From positions 35,101,501 through 35,165,500 of the forward strand of contig JARKIP010000005.1 in the NCBI GenBank assembly GCA_029990175.1: 64,000 nt of DNA. Reading direction: 5' to 3'. The notes below the pieces were generated by a model that was not told the origin of the DNA, did not search any database, and saw only the letters and a list, made by a program, of their open reading frames with translations. The position numbers were made by a program, and so were the translations under genes. Positions 24,661-36,070 of the stretch are shown here, in pieces. Position 1 is the first letter of the stretch; each line of letters begins with the position of its first letter. This stretch comes from Petunia secreta. Lineage: Eukaryota > Streptophyta > Magnoliopsida > Solanales > Solanaceae.

Positions 24661-25122
24661 GACATATGATTCGAGTGCCTCCTAATGAATTGAATATCAT
24701 GGGATCACCTTGGCCTTTTGCTGCCTGGGGAATGGATGTCATAGGGCCTATCGAGCTGGCCGCTTCCAATGAACATCGTTTCATATTGGTGGCCATCAAC
24801 TCTTTTACCAAATTGGTTGAAGCTGCATCATACAAGTCAGTGACAAAGAAAGTGGTGTCGAACTTTGTCTGCGATAAGATGATCTGCCGATTTGGCATCC
24901 TTGAGTCTATCATTACTGACAATAAGTCCAATCTCAATAACGACCTAATGAAAGCCACCTGTGAAGTTTTCAAGATCAAGCATCACAATTCCACCGGATA
25001 TAGACCCCAAATAAATGGTGCGGTCGAAACAGCCAACAAGAACATCAAGAGGATATTGCGCAAAATGACCGACAATTCAAAATAATGGCACGAGAACCTG
25101 CCTTATGCTCTGTTAGGGTACC
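24661..25122 (+). pseudogene. Ogre-2 integrase catalytic core, split by element A
   Basis: Core with GMDVIGPI (first Asp), SIITDN (second Asp) and NGAVETANK (Glu), so the DDE triad is present. A stop sits at 25083-25085; the frame otherwise runs on to 25122, where element A is inserted after GGTACC. The same protein continues at 31403 after the second GTACC. Integrase would join the DNA copy into the chromosome. Confidence 0.9.
25118..25122. other. Target-site duplication of element A (left)
   Basis: GTACC, repeated exactly at 31398-31402 right after the last LTR. The Ogre integrase frame is continuous across the two flanks. Confidence 0.95.
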
Positions 25123-25246
25123 TGATGCGGGGAAAATCGAGCTAAGATTCCAACCATCAAGAACCAAGCTTGAGAGCACAAGGAATGCAAGTCAAGGTCT
25201 CCGGAAGCGACTTGAAGATCATGCATCGGAGCACCAAGGAAGGAGG

Positions 25247-25406
25247 AGCGCCCAACACAGTCAGGCGGAGCGCCTAAAAGCCAGGCTGAGCGCCCAGCTT
25301 CAAGGCACTCTGGGTGGAGCGCCCAAATTCCAGGCGGAGCGCCCAGGGTGGAGCGCCCAGCTCTAGGAGGAGCGTCCAGTCTTCAAAGGGTTCAGGCGGA
25401 GCGCCC
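25247..25406 (+). repeat. GC-rich palindrome cluster in U3 of A
   Basis: Eight variants of the near-palindrome GGGCGGAGCGCCCA (also GTGGAGCGCCC, AGGAGCGTCC) separated by about 6-20 bases. LTR2 and LTR3 have nine and eight such motifs. The same motif forms a second cluster in the 5' UTR at 26356-26472. C and B have clusters in the same two places with other palindromes. Confidence 0.85.
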
Positions 25407-25525
25407 AACGCTGAAGCTTGGTTGATTTTTTTGGAGTGAAGTTCCTATTTTGTCCTTAAGTGGCCTTTTATGTCCTAATTAGCTTTGGGGGCATTTTAGT
25501 CATTTCACTATGTCTTGTGAAAAAC

Positions 25526-25533
25526 TATAAATA
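25526..25533 (+). promoter_or_regulatory. TATA box, A LTR1
   Basis: TATAAATA in AAAACTATAAATAGAACAC. It is conserved at 30278-30285 and 31044-31051 in the other two LTRs, and B and C have TATAAATA at matching places in their own LTRs. The palindrome cluster lies upstream, so it is in U3. Confidence 0.75.
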
Positions 25534-25881
25534 GAACACTTAGTCTTCATTTCTCATTAGCTAGCTTTGAGTATAGAAATTAAGAGAGAACAAGAAAGGC
25601 CGAGCCTTCGAGTTCGAAGTGGATCGCTTCGTGAATCTTGTACGACTTGATAACCTATGGAGATTCATCACTAGTATGAATTCCTTATAAGGTTCGAGTT
25701 CCATATCTCCCTTTTTGGATATTTAATTCATGTCTTGAATTCATTTATCCGTTTTTTCTTCTCGTTTCTTGACTCCCCAATCCTTGTTTCCCGATATCTT
25801 TGATATCATCTATCTTCTATTTTATCGCTTCCGCATTATTTGTATCGTGTTTAGCTTCCGCGTATTTTACCCCTTATCAGT

Positions 25882-25897
25882 TGGTATCAGAGCAAGG
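25882..25897 (+). other. Primer-binding site of element A
   Basis: TGGTATCAGAGCAAGG, two bases after LTR1: initiator tRNA-Met type with the same CAAGG variant as in B (and, with changes, in C). Confidence 0.88.
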
Positions 25898-26844
25898 CTC
25901 GGGTTACGTTCCTACAAACCCCCGTTCCTTGTTCCATATGTTAGTATTGTTGTTGTTGTTGTTGTGTTTGTTCTTGAAAATTTGAAGAAAAACAAAAAAA
26001 TTGAAAAATTAGAAAACTCAAGAAAATTTGGTAGATCGGGTTAGAATCGAATTTCCAAGTGTTAAAAAGTATTGGGGTTTGTTCCTTATTGTGTTCCCGT
26101 CATTTTGATACCCATATATCGTGTTTTGGTGTTACAAATCAAAATCCAAAAAGTTTGAAAATTCTTGAAAACGCTTCAATCTTGAATCGAAGCTTGTTGT
26201 TGTTGTTGTTTGGAGTTGAAAAACTATTGGGGATTGTTTATAATAGTTGTATACACATTTGGGTATCATTAGTTTTGTGTATCGGGTTGAAATCGAGCCA
26301 AAAAGTTGGCCAAAATCACCAAAAACCTGTTGTGAAAAATGTTGAAAATCGCGTCCAGGCGGAGCGCCTAAGTTTGGGCGGACCGCCCACTTGTTTGGGC
26401 AGTGGGGTGAGGTAGGTGGAGCGCCTAGCCTTGGGGCGGAGCGCCCACCTTCACTGGGCGGAGCGCCCACCCCTGTTTGGGTGTGTTTTTGTTTCCGTTT
26501 CGTTCCTTTTGTGTTCCGTTGGTTTCCTAACTTCTTGGTTAGTATTTCTAGGGTAATTGGCCTACTCCATTGACACTAATCCTTTAGCGTATTAGGACAC
26601 TCGTGCGTAGAGGAGATTAAAATTCAAAGAAGAGTCGTAGAACTCCTTTTGGCCTCAAGTGCGCACTTTAAATAGCCGTCCGTAAATCGAGTCTCATTAA
26701 CTCCATTCCGAACTTTAACTTGGACATACTAGTTGTGATCACCTTGGTTCCCAAGTTGTAAGGCCTCGCCTTTGAGTGTTCATATATCTAGTGAAACACG
26801 TGAAGGAGTGACTTTTGGGAGGTTAATCTTGTGGTGTTACAACA
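25898..26844 (+). other. 5' UTR of element A
   Basis: About 950 bp without a supported gene. It contains several GTTGTT runs, a GC-rich palindrome cluster at 26356-26472 (motifs GGCGGAGCGCC and GGGCGGACCGCCC) and AT-rich flanks. Short open frames here are not shared with element C. Confidence 0.7.
26356..26472 (+). repeat. GC-rich palindrome cluster in 5' UTR of A
   Basis: Five or six motifs of the form GGCGGAGCGCC or GGGCGGACCGCCC. The motif matches that in A's own U3, not those of B. Confidence 0.85.
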
Positions 26845-29769
26845 ATGTCGGATAATGATGATGGAGTAGATTATGGCTCTTGTGGGGATGATGCGTGTTG
26901 TTATGACTCGTATGGTGATGGTGGAGACTATGGTTCATACGATGGTGATGATGGGCATTGCTATGATGATTCGGGGAACTATGGCTCGTATGAGGATGAA
27001 GCGGGTCACTATGATGATCGTGAAGATGATGAAGACTACGAAGCTCGTGATGATAAATGTGATGATCCTTTTGCTTCTAGTCAAGAATTTGAAGATGGTG
27101 ACGCTTCAAGGTATGAAGATCCTACTTACTCTTCTTGTGAAGAATTTGATATTGATGATAGTGACATAGATAGAGTTGATGATGATGTTGAGCATATGGG
27201 TTATTCTTATGCATCTTCTCTTAGTGTTGCTAACGGTGTGCAAGGGAGTAGTAGAGGACCTTCTATTAGTATGGGAGGTGGTGGCGGTTGTTCCGTGGGA
27301 AAGAAGAAGACTGCATCTTCTAGGTACGCTAAGCGACCTAATGCTTCTAATTCCCATGAGGAGGTTGGTTTGAGAGATGGTGTTGCTTTTGCTACAAAGG
27401 GGTTATATGCCGTGAGGGGCGTAGATGGTTGTAGTAGGAGTAGTACTATGGGCTATGGAACCAAGGTGAGAGGCGCTTATGGGTTCCATGGCAAGGTTTC
27501 TTCCTCGACTTCCAACAACACTTCTAATATTGGGAGAGTGACGGGAAGTGGAGATTGTCCTAGTGGTGTTGCCGCTAGTGGAGGGATAAGGAAGACCCTA
27601 GTTGTTGGTGTTGATACTTGTGGGCGTCCAAATTCTCATTTGGATGCCAATGTACAAAACTTGGGTAGACGTAGGTTCGTTGTTGAGGTAGATGGTATTG
27701 GAGGATACTTGCTCAAGATTGGTGATAGCGATGCCAATTGTATTAGCACCTCTTTGGTTGATAGGCTTAGGATACCATGCCATAAACTAGAACATCCTTA
27801 TGAGTATGATGGAGTGTGGGTTTCTAAGGAGGCTCGGGTACTCATATCTCATAGGAACTATAAATGCTATGTGCGGTGCGATGTGTACCCCATGCGTCAT
27901 GTTGATGTGTGGATAGGTGACCGGTGGTTGGAGGGCAAGAGGGTGCAATATAGTGTGATGAAGGATGCGTATCTTGTGGGCATAGGGCAAAGGGTGTATG
28001 ACTTTGTGCCTTATCGGGCAAGGGGCCAAGTGCCTACTAGCACACCTTCTTTGGCTAGGCAAAGGAGCAAGGATCGAGAACTTCATTCCATGGGCAACAA
28101 TGTGCAATCAAGGAGTCCTACAATTACAAGAAGTTGTGGGACTAGTTCAAGTGAAGGGTTGATAGATATCTACAAGGTGAACCCGAAACCACAAGTTTCA
28201 ATACCAAGTGGTTCACCAACGAAGAAGAGGGAGGCATCAAGTGATGAGTCTCCAAGTCCTAGATTCCGGGTTGACGTGAAAAGTCTACCTACTCCGGCTA
28301 TGGGTATTCTTGGGCCTCGTCCCAATTCACCCGAATTTGAGAGATAAAAGATAGAGAGGAGTAAGGGAGCGACCGGTGACAACTCTCGAGTGGAAAAAGG
28401 AGAGCTTGTGATGAGTGATGTGAGTGGGTTGTCACCACCCGAACCTACACCCGACCTTGGAAAAAAATTGAGGGAAAAGAAAGAGGGAAAAAGAAAAATT
28501 GAGAGTGAGGATACCCCTTATTCTAACCTTAACCCTTTATCTTTTTCTTCTATGTGTTTGAGTTCTTGTGTAGGAATTCTTGGAGGCAAACCAATGGAGC
28601 CTCATCCATGTTCCAAGATGGAAAGACAAGGTGAAGGAGATGCCAAATGTGAGCTACAAGGTGGAGACATTCATGACACTTCAAAGGTATGTGTTAGTTC
28701 TTCCTCCCTTGAGCATGATACTTCCTTGTCTTGTGACATTGTTTGTGAAAACTCTAGGCTAGTTGATGATTTGCATGAATATAATGTGTTTGTAACTAGT
28801 GTAGAGCCTTTGGGTCAACTTGTGTGTGAAAATTAACCACTAGTTGAGAGGGTTGAAAAGCCACATCATGATGTGAGCTAGGTTTTCATTGAACCTCTCT
28901 TTAGTGAAGATGTTGTAGTTGACCTTGTGTGTGAACCTTGTTATGACACCCCACCCATATTTGATAAAGGTGAAGATGAATTGCATGATTATCCTATTCT
29001 TCCCTTTGATAGTTTATTTGACAGTGGTGGTTTCTTGTGTCGTAGTGAGGAAGGTTGTAACCTTGAGGAGTCTCTTGTGAATGAGATAGATCGACTTGTG
29101 TTCGATGACTCCTCAAGTTTAGATGTAGTCTCTAGTTTGAGAACTTCACCTTTGCTTGCTAATGAACTTGAGAAGTGTGCCTATACTAATCCTTTATATG
29201 AGGGCAACTTCAATGAAGATGGTGAATTGTACCAAACTAGAGTAGAGTGTGAGTTTGCACCTCCATGGATGGGAATGCCTAACTCTACAGATAATCCTTT
29301 GTTTGAGACCTCTCTTGGGAGTTTGTCTAGCGGCGAGGGTTGTCTTGGTGGGAAATTTGGAGGTGAGGAGGAACCTCTTGGTGTGTGTGAGAGTGCTCTA
29401 AAGAAGGGGAGTGGGGTATTTGATGTTAGTTGTCGCTTGAACTATCTTACTCACTCTATCCCATATGTTGATCACACCTTTCGTGTTGAACATGCCAAAG
29501 CCAATGTGTCACATTGCGATAATATTGATTTGAAGGCTTGGTGTGTGGGTCATAAGCTTAGGGATTATAGGGAATTTGATTGCTACATATTCCATGACCT
29601 TGATCTCTTTGCTTGTGATGATTTTGAGTACTTGTTCTTATTGAGCCAAGAATTTGTTGTCTCCTTTGGAGACATAAGCTTCTTAATGGATATTGATGCT
29701 TGGCTCTATCACAAGAGTGTGTTTTACACACCACTTGCACTTATTCTTGTTAAGCTAACCTACTTGTGA
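26845..29769 (+). pseudogene. Long unusual reading frame of element A, with degenerate retropepsin-like domain
   Basis: 975 codons in one frame, interrupted by stops at 28345-28347, 28834-28836 and 28879-28881. Residues 1-115 are rich in Asp, Gly and Tyr (repeats like YGSYDGDDGH and YGSYEDEAGH). Residues 120-270 are Ser/Gly rich and basic. Residues about 279-370 align with the protease of element B (ANCISTSLV against ANVVSQSLV; VYPMRHVDVWIGDRW against VVPMQACHLLFGRPW), but the catalytic Asp-Ser-Gly position reads Ile-Gly-Asp. The C-terminal half matches no family I know. Element C carries the same frame in diverged form, with sense codons at the first and third stop positions (near the second, C is too altered to compare). 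The function is unknown. If translated it could be a gag substitute or an RNA- or protein-binding factor; that is inference. Confidence 0.75.
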
Positions 29770-29841
29770 AGTAGGAAACTTTGGTTGTGCTAGTTTTAAA
29801 TGTAGGTTTTGATGGTTTGATTTCGAGGACGAAATCCTTTC

Positions 29842-29854
29842 AAGAAGGGGAGGA
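29842..29854 (+). other. Polypurine tract of element A
   Basis: AAGAAGGGGAGGA before LTR2 start TGATGCGAGG. The surrounding codons spell SRTKSFQEGEDDA, the tail peptide that in B ends the integrase. Here that peptide is out of frame with the long reading frame. Confidence 0.85.
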
Positions 29855-30630
29855 TGATGCGAGGCAAATCGAGCTAAGATTCCAACCATCAAGAACCAAG
29901 GTTGAGAGCACAAGGAATGCAAGTCAAGGTCTCCGGAAGCGACTTGAATATCATGCATCGGAGCACCAAGGAAGGAGGAGCGCCCAGCACAGTCAGGCGG
30001 AGCGCCTAAAAGCCAGGCGGAGCGCCCAGCTTCAAGGCACTTTGGGCGGAGAACCCAAATTCCAGGCGGAGCACCCAGGGTTGAGCGCCCAGCTCTAGGA
30101 GGAGCGCCCAGTCTTCAAAGGGTTCAGGCGGAGCGCCCAGATTCCATGCGGAGCGCCCAACGCTGAAGCTTGATTGATTTTTTTTGAGTGACGTTCCTAT
30201 TTTGCCCTTAAGTGGCCTTTTATGTCCTAATTAGCTTTGGGGGCATTTTAGTCATTTCACTATGTCTTATGAAAAACTATAAATAGAACACTTGGTCTTC
30301 ATTTCTCATTAGCTAGCTTTGTGTATAGAAATTGAGAGAGAACGAGAAAGGCCGAGCCTTCGAGTTCGAAGCGGATTGCTTCGTGAATCTTGTATAACTT
30401 GATAACCTATAGAGATTCATCAGTAGTATGAATTCTTTGTAAGGTTCGAGCTCCATTTCTCCCTTTTTGGATATTTAATTCATGTCTTGAATTCATTTAT
30501 CCATTCTTTCTTCTCGTTTCTTGACTCCCCAATCCTTGTTTCTCGATATCTTTGATATCATCTATCTTGTGTTTTATCGCTTCCGCATTATTTGTATCGT
30601 GTTTAGCTTCCGCGTATTTTACCCCTTATG
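29855..30630 (+). repeat. Element A LTR2 (middle LTR)
   Basis: About 776 bp, homologous to LTR1 and LTR3 but the most divergent of the three: I find about 19 sites where it alone differs. It ends CCCCTTAT and then GA, not the expected TTATCA, before LTR3 begins. Confidence 0.9.
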
Positions 30631-30631
30631 A

Positions 30632-31397
30632 TGATGCGGGGCAAATCGAGCTAAGATTCCAACCATCAAGAACCAAGCTTGAGAGCACAAGGAATGCAAG
30701 TCATGGTCTCCGGAAGCGACTTGAAGATCATGCATCGGAGCACCAAGGAAGGAGGAGCGCCCAGCATAGTCAGGCGGAGCGCCCAGTTTCAAGGCACTCT
30801 GGGCGGAGCGCCCAGTTTCAAGGCACTCTGGGCGGAGCGCCCAGGGTGGAGCGCCCAGCTCTAGGGGGAGCGCCCAGTCTTCAAAGGGTTCAGGCGGAGC
30901 GCCCAGATTCTAGGCGGAGCGCCCAACGGTGAAGCTTGGTTGATTTTTTTGGAGTGAAGTTCCTATTTTTCCCTTAAGTGGCCTTTTATGTCCTAATTAG
31001 CTTTGGGGGCATTTTAGTCATTTCACTATGTCTTGTGAAAAACTATAAATAGAACACTTAGTCTTCATTTCTCATTAGCTAGCTTTGAGTCTAGAAATTG
31101 AGAGAGAACAAGAAAGGCCGAGCCTTCGAGTTCGAAGCGGATCGCTTCGTGAATCTTGTACAACTTGATAACCTATGGAGATTCATCACTAGTATGAATT
31201 CCTTGTAAGGTTCGAGTTCCATTTCTCCCTTTTTGGATATTTAATTCATGTCTTGAATTCATTTATCCGTTTTTTCTTCTCGTTTCTTGACTCCCCAATC
31301 CTTGTTTCCCGATATCTTTGATATCATCTATCTTGTATTTTATCGCTTCCGCATTATTTATATCGTGTTTAGCTTCCGCGTATTTTACCCCTTATCA
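30632..31397 (+). repeat. Element A LTR3 (outer 3' LTR)
   Basis: Starts TGATGCGGGGC and ends CTTATCA, directly followed by TSD GTACC. It abuts LTR2 with no internal sequence between. A 31-bp unit (TTTCAAGGCACTCTGG...) is duplicated near 30786-30845. Confidence 0.92.
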
Positions 31398-31402
31398 GTA
31401 CC

Positions 31403-31822
31403 GCACCATAATGAGGACATCAACGGGGGCTACTCCTTACTTGCTGGTGTATGGCACCGATGCGGTGATACCAGCAGAAGTCGAGATACCATCTTTGAGA
31501 ATCATACAGGAGACACAGTTGAAAGACGCTGAATGTATCAAAGGAAGAATGGAGCAATTGGCCCTCATCGACGGCAAGAAACTAAATACAGTGTGTCACG
31601 GGCAATTATGTCATATGAGAATGGCTAAGGCATTTAACAAGAAAGTTCGAGAGAGATCCTTCGAACCTGGACAATTGGTACTAAAGAAGATATTTCCCAA
31701 TCAAGAAGAGGCAAAAGGAAAATTTGTACCAAATTGCCAAGGACCATACATGGTTCACCGAGTTTTGAATGGAGGAGCATTGATATTGGCAGAAATAGAC
31801 GGAGAAGTTTGGCCAAAACCAA
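31403..31822 (+). pseudogene. Ogre-2 integrase C-terminal part
   Basis: Open fragment resuming the integrase split by element A: STGATPYLLVYG, AVIPAEVEIPSL, LALIDGKK, FNKKVRERSFEPGQLVL, KGKFVPNCQGPYMV (GPY motif), AEIDGEVWPKP. This tail is typical of Tat/Ogre integrases. It is cut at 31822 by element C; a few codons and the stop lie beyond 59561. The open frame seems to extend on both sides only because it runs into LTR sequence of A and C. Confidence 0.92.
31818..31822. other. Target-site duplication of element C (left)
   Basis: ACCAA, repeated exactly at 59556-59560. The Ogre-2 reading frame joins across the two flanks. Confidence 0.95.
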
Positions 31823-32631
31823 TGATGCAGGGTAAACGAGTGGAAGCAACAACAAGTAGTGGAAGCAAAAGATAAACACGATAACCAAGAAATAACGGAC
31901 GGGGAAGAACAGAAATAGAAGAAAGAACGAATCAAAATAACCAAAGTAGATTGAATCAAAGGGAGAAAGAGACTTGAACCACTCACGGGGTGACACTAAG
32001 GGTGATCCACCATGGACTCCAAGTAAGAGATATATGAAGCCAAGCTTCAACAAGAAGGATCTAGTCCCTTCTAAATTATATTCTTTAATCTAAAAATCTA
32101 GCTAATGAAATAAAATGACTAAGTGTGGTATTTATAGGTTCACCACACTTCTAAATGAAATGTCTAAAAGCCCCTAAGTCTAGTCAAAACAATACAAGTC
32201 ACTTAGGGCTATAGTTGGAATTACACCACAAAGTAGTAGGAAAATCCGATGGACCCTCAGCAAACAAGGCGCCTCGCTTGAAAAGTACGCACCCAGAGTA
32301 GGCGCCCCACCCCAGGAGTAGGCGGCCCACCATAATGGAGTAGGCAGTCCACCCTTTTCACAGGGGCGGTCCGCCCAGTGCAAGTCTAGAGAGGCTTCAT
32401 CAAGTGGGCGGTCCGCCCATCAAAGTAGGCGCTCGGCCTCTTCCTGTAGATTCTTGAAACGCCTCCAAATGTGTCTCTCGAGCCTCTCTTTTGTTGGCTA
32501 AGTGGTCCTCCTTCCTTGGCGCTCCAATGCATGATCTTCAAGTCGCTTCCGGAGCCCGTGACTTGTCTTCTCTTGCTCTTGAGCTTGGCTCTTGATGGTT
32601 GGTGCTTTGTGCTCCAATTTGCCCCGCATCA
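31823..32631 (-). repeat. Element C 3' LTR
   Basis: 809 bp, matching 58746-59555. On the plus strand it runs from TGATGCAGGG to GCCCCGCATCA. It includes a palindrome cluster with GGGCGGTCCGCCC motifs around 32270-32430 and a TATA box (TATTTATA on the plus strand) at 32129-32136. Confidence 0.92.
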
Positions 32632-32644
32632 TCCTCCCCTACTT
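32632..32644 (-). other. Polypurine tract of element C
   Basis: TCCTCCCCTACTT on the plus strand (AAGTAGGGGAGGA on the minus strand), next to the LTR end. It encodes part of the SRTKSFQVGEDDA peptide. Confidence 0.8.
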
Positions 32645-32649
32645 GAAAG

Positions 32650-34679
32650 GATTTTGTCCTCGAAATCAAACCATGAAGACCTTCAATCAAAGACAAGCAC
32701 GACCAAAATCTCTTACTACAAGAATAGGTTAGTGCAAGTAGTGTGGAAAACACACTCTTATGGTATAACCAAGTATCAATACAATGATAAAGCACATGTT
32801 TCCAAAGAAAACAATGAGTACTTGGCTTCCCCAATGGGTGCACTCAACACATGATTCATCAAAGAGATCAATATGATAGAGACTATGCAAGATCAAGCTA
32901 TCAAAATTCGTATGTTCCCTAAATCCAATAAGAACACACCATAATAAAAGTAGGCAAGTCCAACAAGAGTGAGTGCAAGTGATGTGAAAACCACACTTTT
33001 GTGGTATAGCCAAGTATCAATACTAATAAAAAAGATTATGACTCCAAAGAAAACAACAAGTTCTTGGCTAAACAACGACAAGTACTCAGTACCATAACAA
33101 GCAAAGAGATCAATAAGACATGGAACATGCAAGATTAAGCAACTAAGTTCCTTATGACCTTCAAGCTTATGGTTGACACACCAAGCCTTCAATGCATTAC
33201 TATCACAATGTGACTCATTGGCTTTGGCATTCTCAACACCCAAGGTGTGATGAACATGTGGGGTAGAGTAGACAAAACAGTTCAATTGGAAACTAACATC
33301 AAATACTCAACTCCCCTTCTTGGAAGCACTCTTACACACACCAAGAGTGACTTCCCCACCTCCAAATCCACCTGTAAGACAATCTCCCTCACTAGGCAAA
33401 CTCCCAAGGACGGTCTCCAAAATACCAAGACCACTTATCTCACTTGGAGTTCCAAACAATGGATTTTCTATAGAGTTCAACATTCCAAACCATGGAGGCT
33501 TAAATCCAACTCTTCTCTAGTTTGATATTCACCATCACCTCTTTGAGAATCTTCTTCAAACAAAAGGTTTGTGAAAACAAGTCCACTACCCATCAAAGGT
33601 GAAGCATCAAAACTAGAGTCATCATCCTCACTTGAGGAGTCATCGAATACAATTCTATCTATCTCATCCACTAAGGACTCTTCAAGATCACTACCATCCT
33701 CACTACAACACAAAGGTCCACCATTATCAAGCATTTCATCAAGGGAAAATATAGGGTATTCATTCAACTCATCTTCCCCTTTGTCAAATATAGGTGGGGT
33801 GTCATAACAAGGTTCACAAGTAAGGTCAACTACACAATCTTCACTAAAGAGAGGTTTAATGAAAACTGAGCTCACATCATGATGTGGCTTATCATCCCTC
33901 TCAACTAGTGGTTCACATTAAAACACAAGTTGACCATTCGACTCTACACTAGTTGCCAACACATTGTAATCATACAAATCATCAACTAGTGTTGAATTAT
34001 CACAAACACTACCATGAGACAAGGAAGTAACATGTTCAAGGGAAGAACTATCACATACCTTTGAGTGGCCATCTTGCTCACTCAATGCTCTTGAAGTGTC
34101 ATGAATTGTTCCTTCACCTTGAAGCTCACATTGACGATTTTCTTCACCTTGTCCATCCTTCTTAGAACATGATTAAGGCTCTATTGTTTTGCCTCCAAAA
34201 ATACCTACAAAAGTATTCACACAAGTAGAAGAAAAAGATAAAGAGTTAAGGTTAGAATAAGGGGTGTCCTCACTCTCAATAATTCTTTTTCCCTCTTTCT
34301 TTTCCCTCATTTTCTTTTCAAGGTCGGGTGTAGATTCGGGTGGTGACATCCCACTCACATCACTCAACACATACTCTCCTTTTTGCACTCTAGGAATGTC
34401 ACCAGTCACTCTCTTACTCCTCTCAATCTTTTGTCTCTCAAATTCGGGTGAATTTGGGACGAGGCCCAAGAATACCCATAGCCGGAGTAGGTGGACTCTT
34501 AACATCAACCTGGAATCTAGGACTAAGAGACTCATCACTTGAGGTCTCTTTCTTCTTTGTTGGTGAACCACTTGGCTTTGGAGCTTGTGGTTTGGGGTTC
34601 ACCTAGTTGACATTTGTCAACTCTTTTCTTGCACTAGTCCCACCATTGTTTGTGATTGTAGGACCTCTTGTTTACTTCC
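32650..34679 (-). pseudogene. C-terminal half of the long reading frame, element C
   Basis: Minus-strand pieces match codons of A's frame from about 28200 onward: SPEFERQKIERSK (where A has a stop in place of Gln), EDTPYSNLN, CEPCYDTPPIFDKGEDEL, DEIDRIVFDDSS, HCDSNALKAWCVNHKL, DTWLYHKSV. The tail runs in frame into GLISRTKSFQVGEDDA. Several stops and shifts are present. A roughly 240-bp imperfect tandem duplication near 32727-33190 repeats the WLYHKSV part. Element E cuts the frame at 34679. Confidence 0.8.
34675..34679. other. Target-site duplication of element E (left)
   Basis: CTTCC, repeated at 49269-49273 after the third LTR. No TSD is found at the middle LTR, so the whole tandem counts as one insertion site. 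Confidence 0.93.
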
Positions 34680-36070
34680 TGAAACGACCTAGGTCAGTCG
34701 TTTCGGATGTTAGGACTCCAATTGGCGTGCCAATAATTTTAAAATATTTGTAATGTCCATTAGAACCTGTCTGTAAAATTTGAGCTAAATCAGACCTCGT
34801 TTGATAGGCATCGAAAGAAGGATTCAGTTTTTATTGGCAATAAATATTAAAAAGAGATTTTCGAGCTCGGTTTTGCCGAATGAGCTCCAATTAGAAATCC
34901 GAAAGCGCCGTTAGGTTTGTATGATTATTTGTGATTTTTGTGAACTTTCGAAAGTGAATTTCGATGTTGTTCGGCTAGTTTCCGCTAAAATGCCGAAAGT
35001 TAAATAATTTGACTTTTTTCATTTAAATTCGCATCTTGAGTTTCGGGAGTTCAATTTGAGATCTGCCTTCGCGAGTATGTTACATATATTTTGTATATCT
35101 GGTATGCAAAAGTTGGAATTATTTCAAATATCGTTGGGTACCGTTTTAATTTTTACCGTAGCAGCGAATTTTTTTTAAAAAAAAGGTAAAAAGACAAAAA
35201 AGAAAAAAAGACAAAAGAATGGAGAATATATACTCGGCGCCAAGGGATAAGCTTAGCTTAATCAAAACAGAAACAGAACGCTACAACTAACGAAACAGAG
35301 AAAATGACATAACGCAGTGGAAAAAATGCCAGAAAATAAGAAAAGGGGCCGGAGAAAAGTAGAATTTTCACCCTGAAACATTCAGGTAATGATCTTAATA
35401 TATTATTTGAGTTTATTACGTATGTTTGAATATATTTTTACGGTAAAAATAGGGATCTTAGACATCGCCCTAATGACGTAAATTGATAGTTTAAAGGGTC
35501 AAATGGACCCCGATAATGAAATTGATTATATATTCGTACTCAGTGAGTTATGGGAAACTTATAAATGTAATTTATTTGGGGTTTGGTTATGTGGCCTTAA
35601 ACCCTGTATATGGGCCTGGCCTGCGTATTGCGTATGCGAATAGGGTATCAGATTCTTAACCGGATTGCCCTAAGATGTGAGGAATGAAGCCTTTAGCCTA
35701 ATTTGATATATTTTTCTGCTTATTGAATAGAGTGGGATTGTTTGGCAATGAAACCAAAGGACAAGCGGTTATTGAGTGGATGTACTAACTTTGTAACAAG
35801 GTAAGTGTTTATATCCATCTCTTTGGAGGCACCTGGCCTCGTGGATTTTCTACCACGTATTCCTTACGTGTGTAGCTGCCGATAGGCGTACTCATTACGC
35901 CTTAGCTTTGGATTTATATTCTATATTATATATTATGACCTGTTATTTGTATTGCATTGAGAATCTGAGTATTGTACTTGGGTTGTGAGTTGGTATATAC
36001 TTTCCAGCTGTCGATGAGAGTCCCGCGCTGGTGATGGGTTATTATTGCATCATGTTGCATTCGTATGCCC

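Larger units (their letters stand above)
25123..25879 (+). repeat. Element A LTR1
   Basis: Starts TGATGCGGGG and ends CCCCTTATCA, 757 bp. U3 holds about eight GGCGGAGCGCCC-type motifs at 25247-25406. TATAAATA lies at 25526-25533. Confidence 0.93.
25123..31397 (+). mobile_element. Element A: non-autonomous LTR retrotransposon with three LTRs
   Basis: 6275 bp with TSD GTACC. Order: LTR1 (25123-25879), primer site, 5' UTR with a palindrome cluster, a long reading frame of unusual type (26845-29769), polypurine tract, LTR2 (29855-30630), LTR3 (30632-31397). It has no recognisable gag, RT, RNase H or integrase. Primer site, polypurine tract and LTR ends match element B, so a B-type element may supply the enzymes. 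LTR1 and LTR3 resemble each other more than either resembles LTR2. Element C is a diverged, inverted relative. Confidence 0.93.

Noticed and set aside
31318..31875. A free-standing 185-residue gene
   Set aside because: The frame joins LTR sequence of A, an Ogre integrase piece and LTR sequence of C; only the middle is coding in origin.
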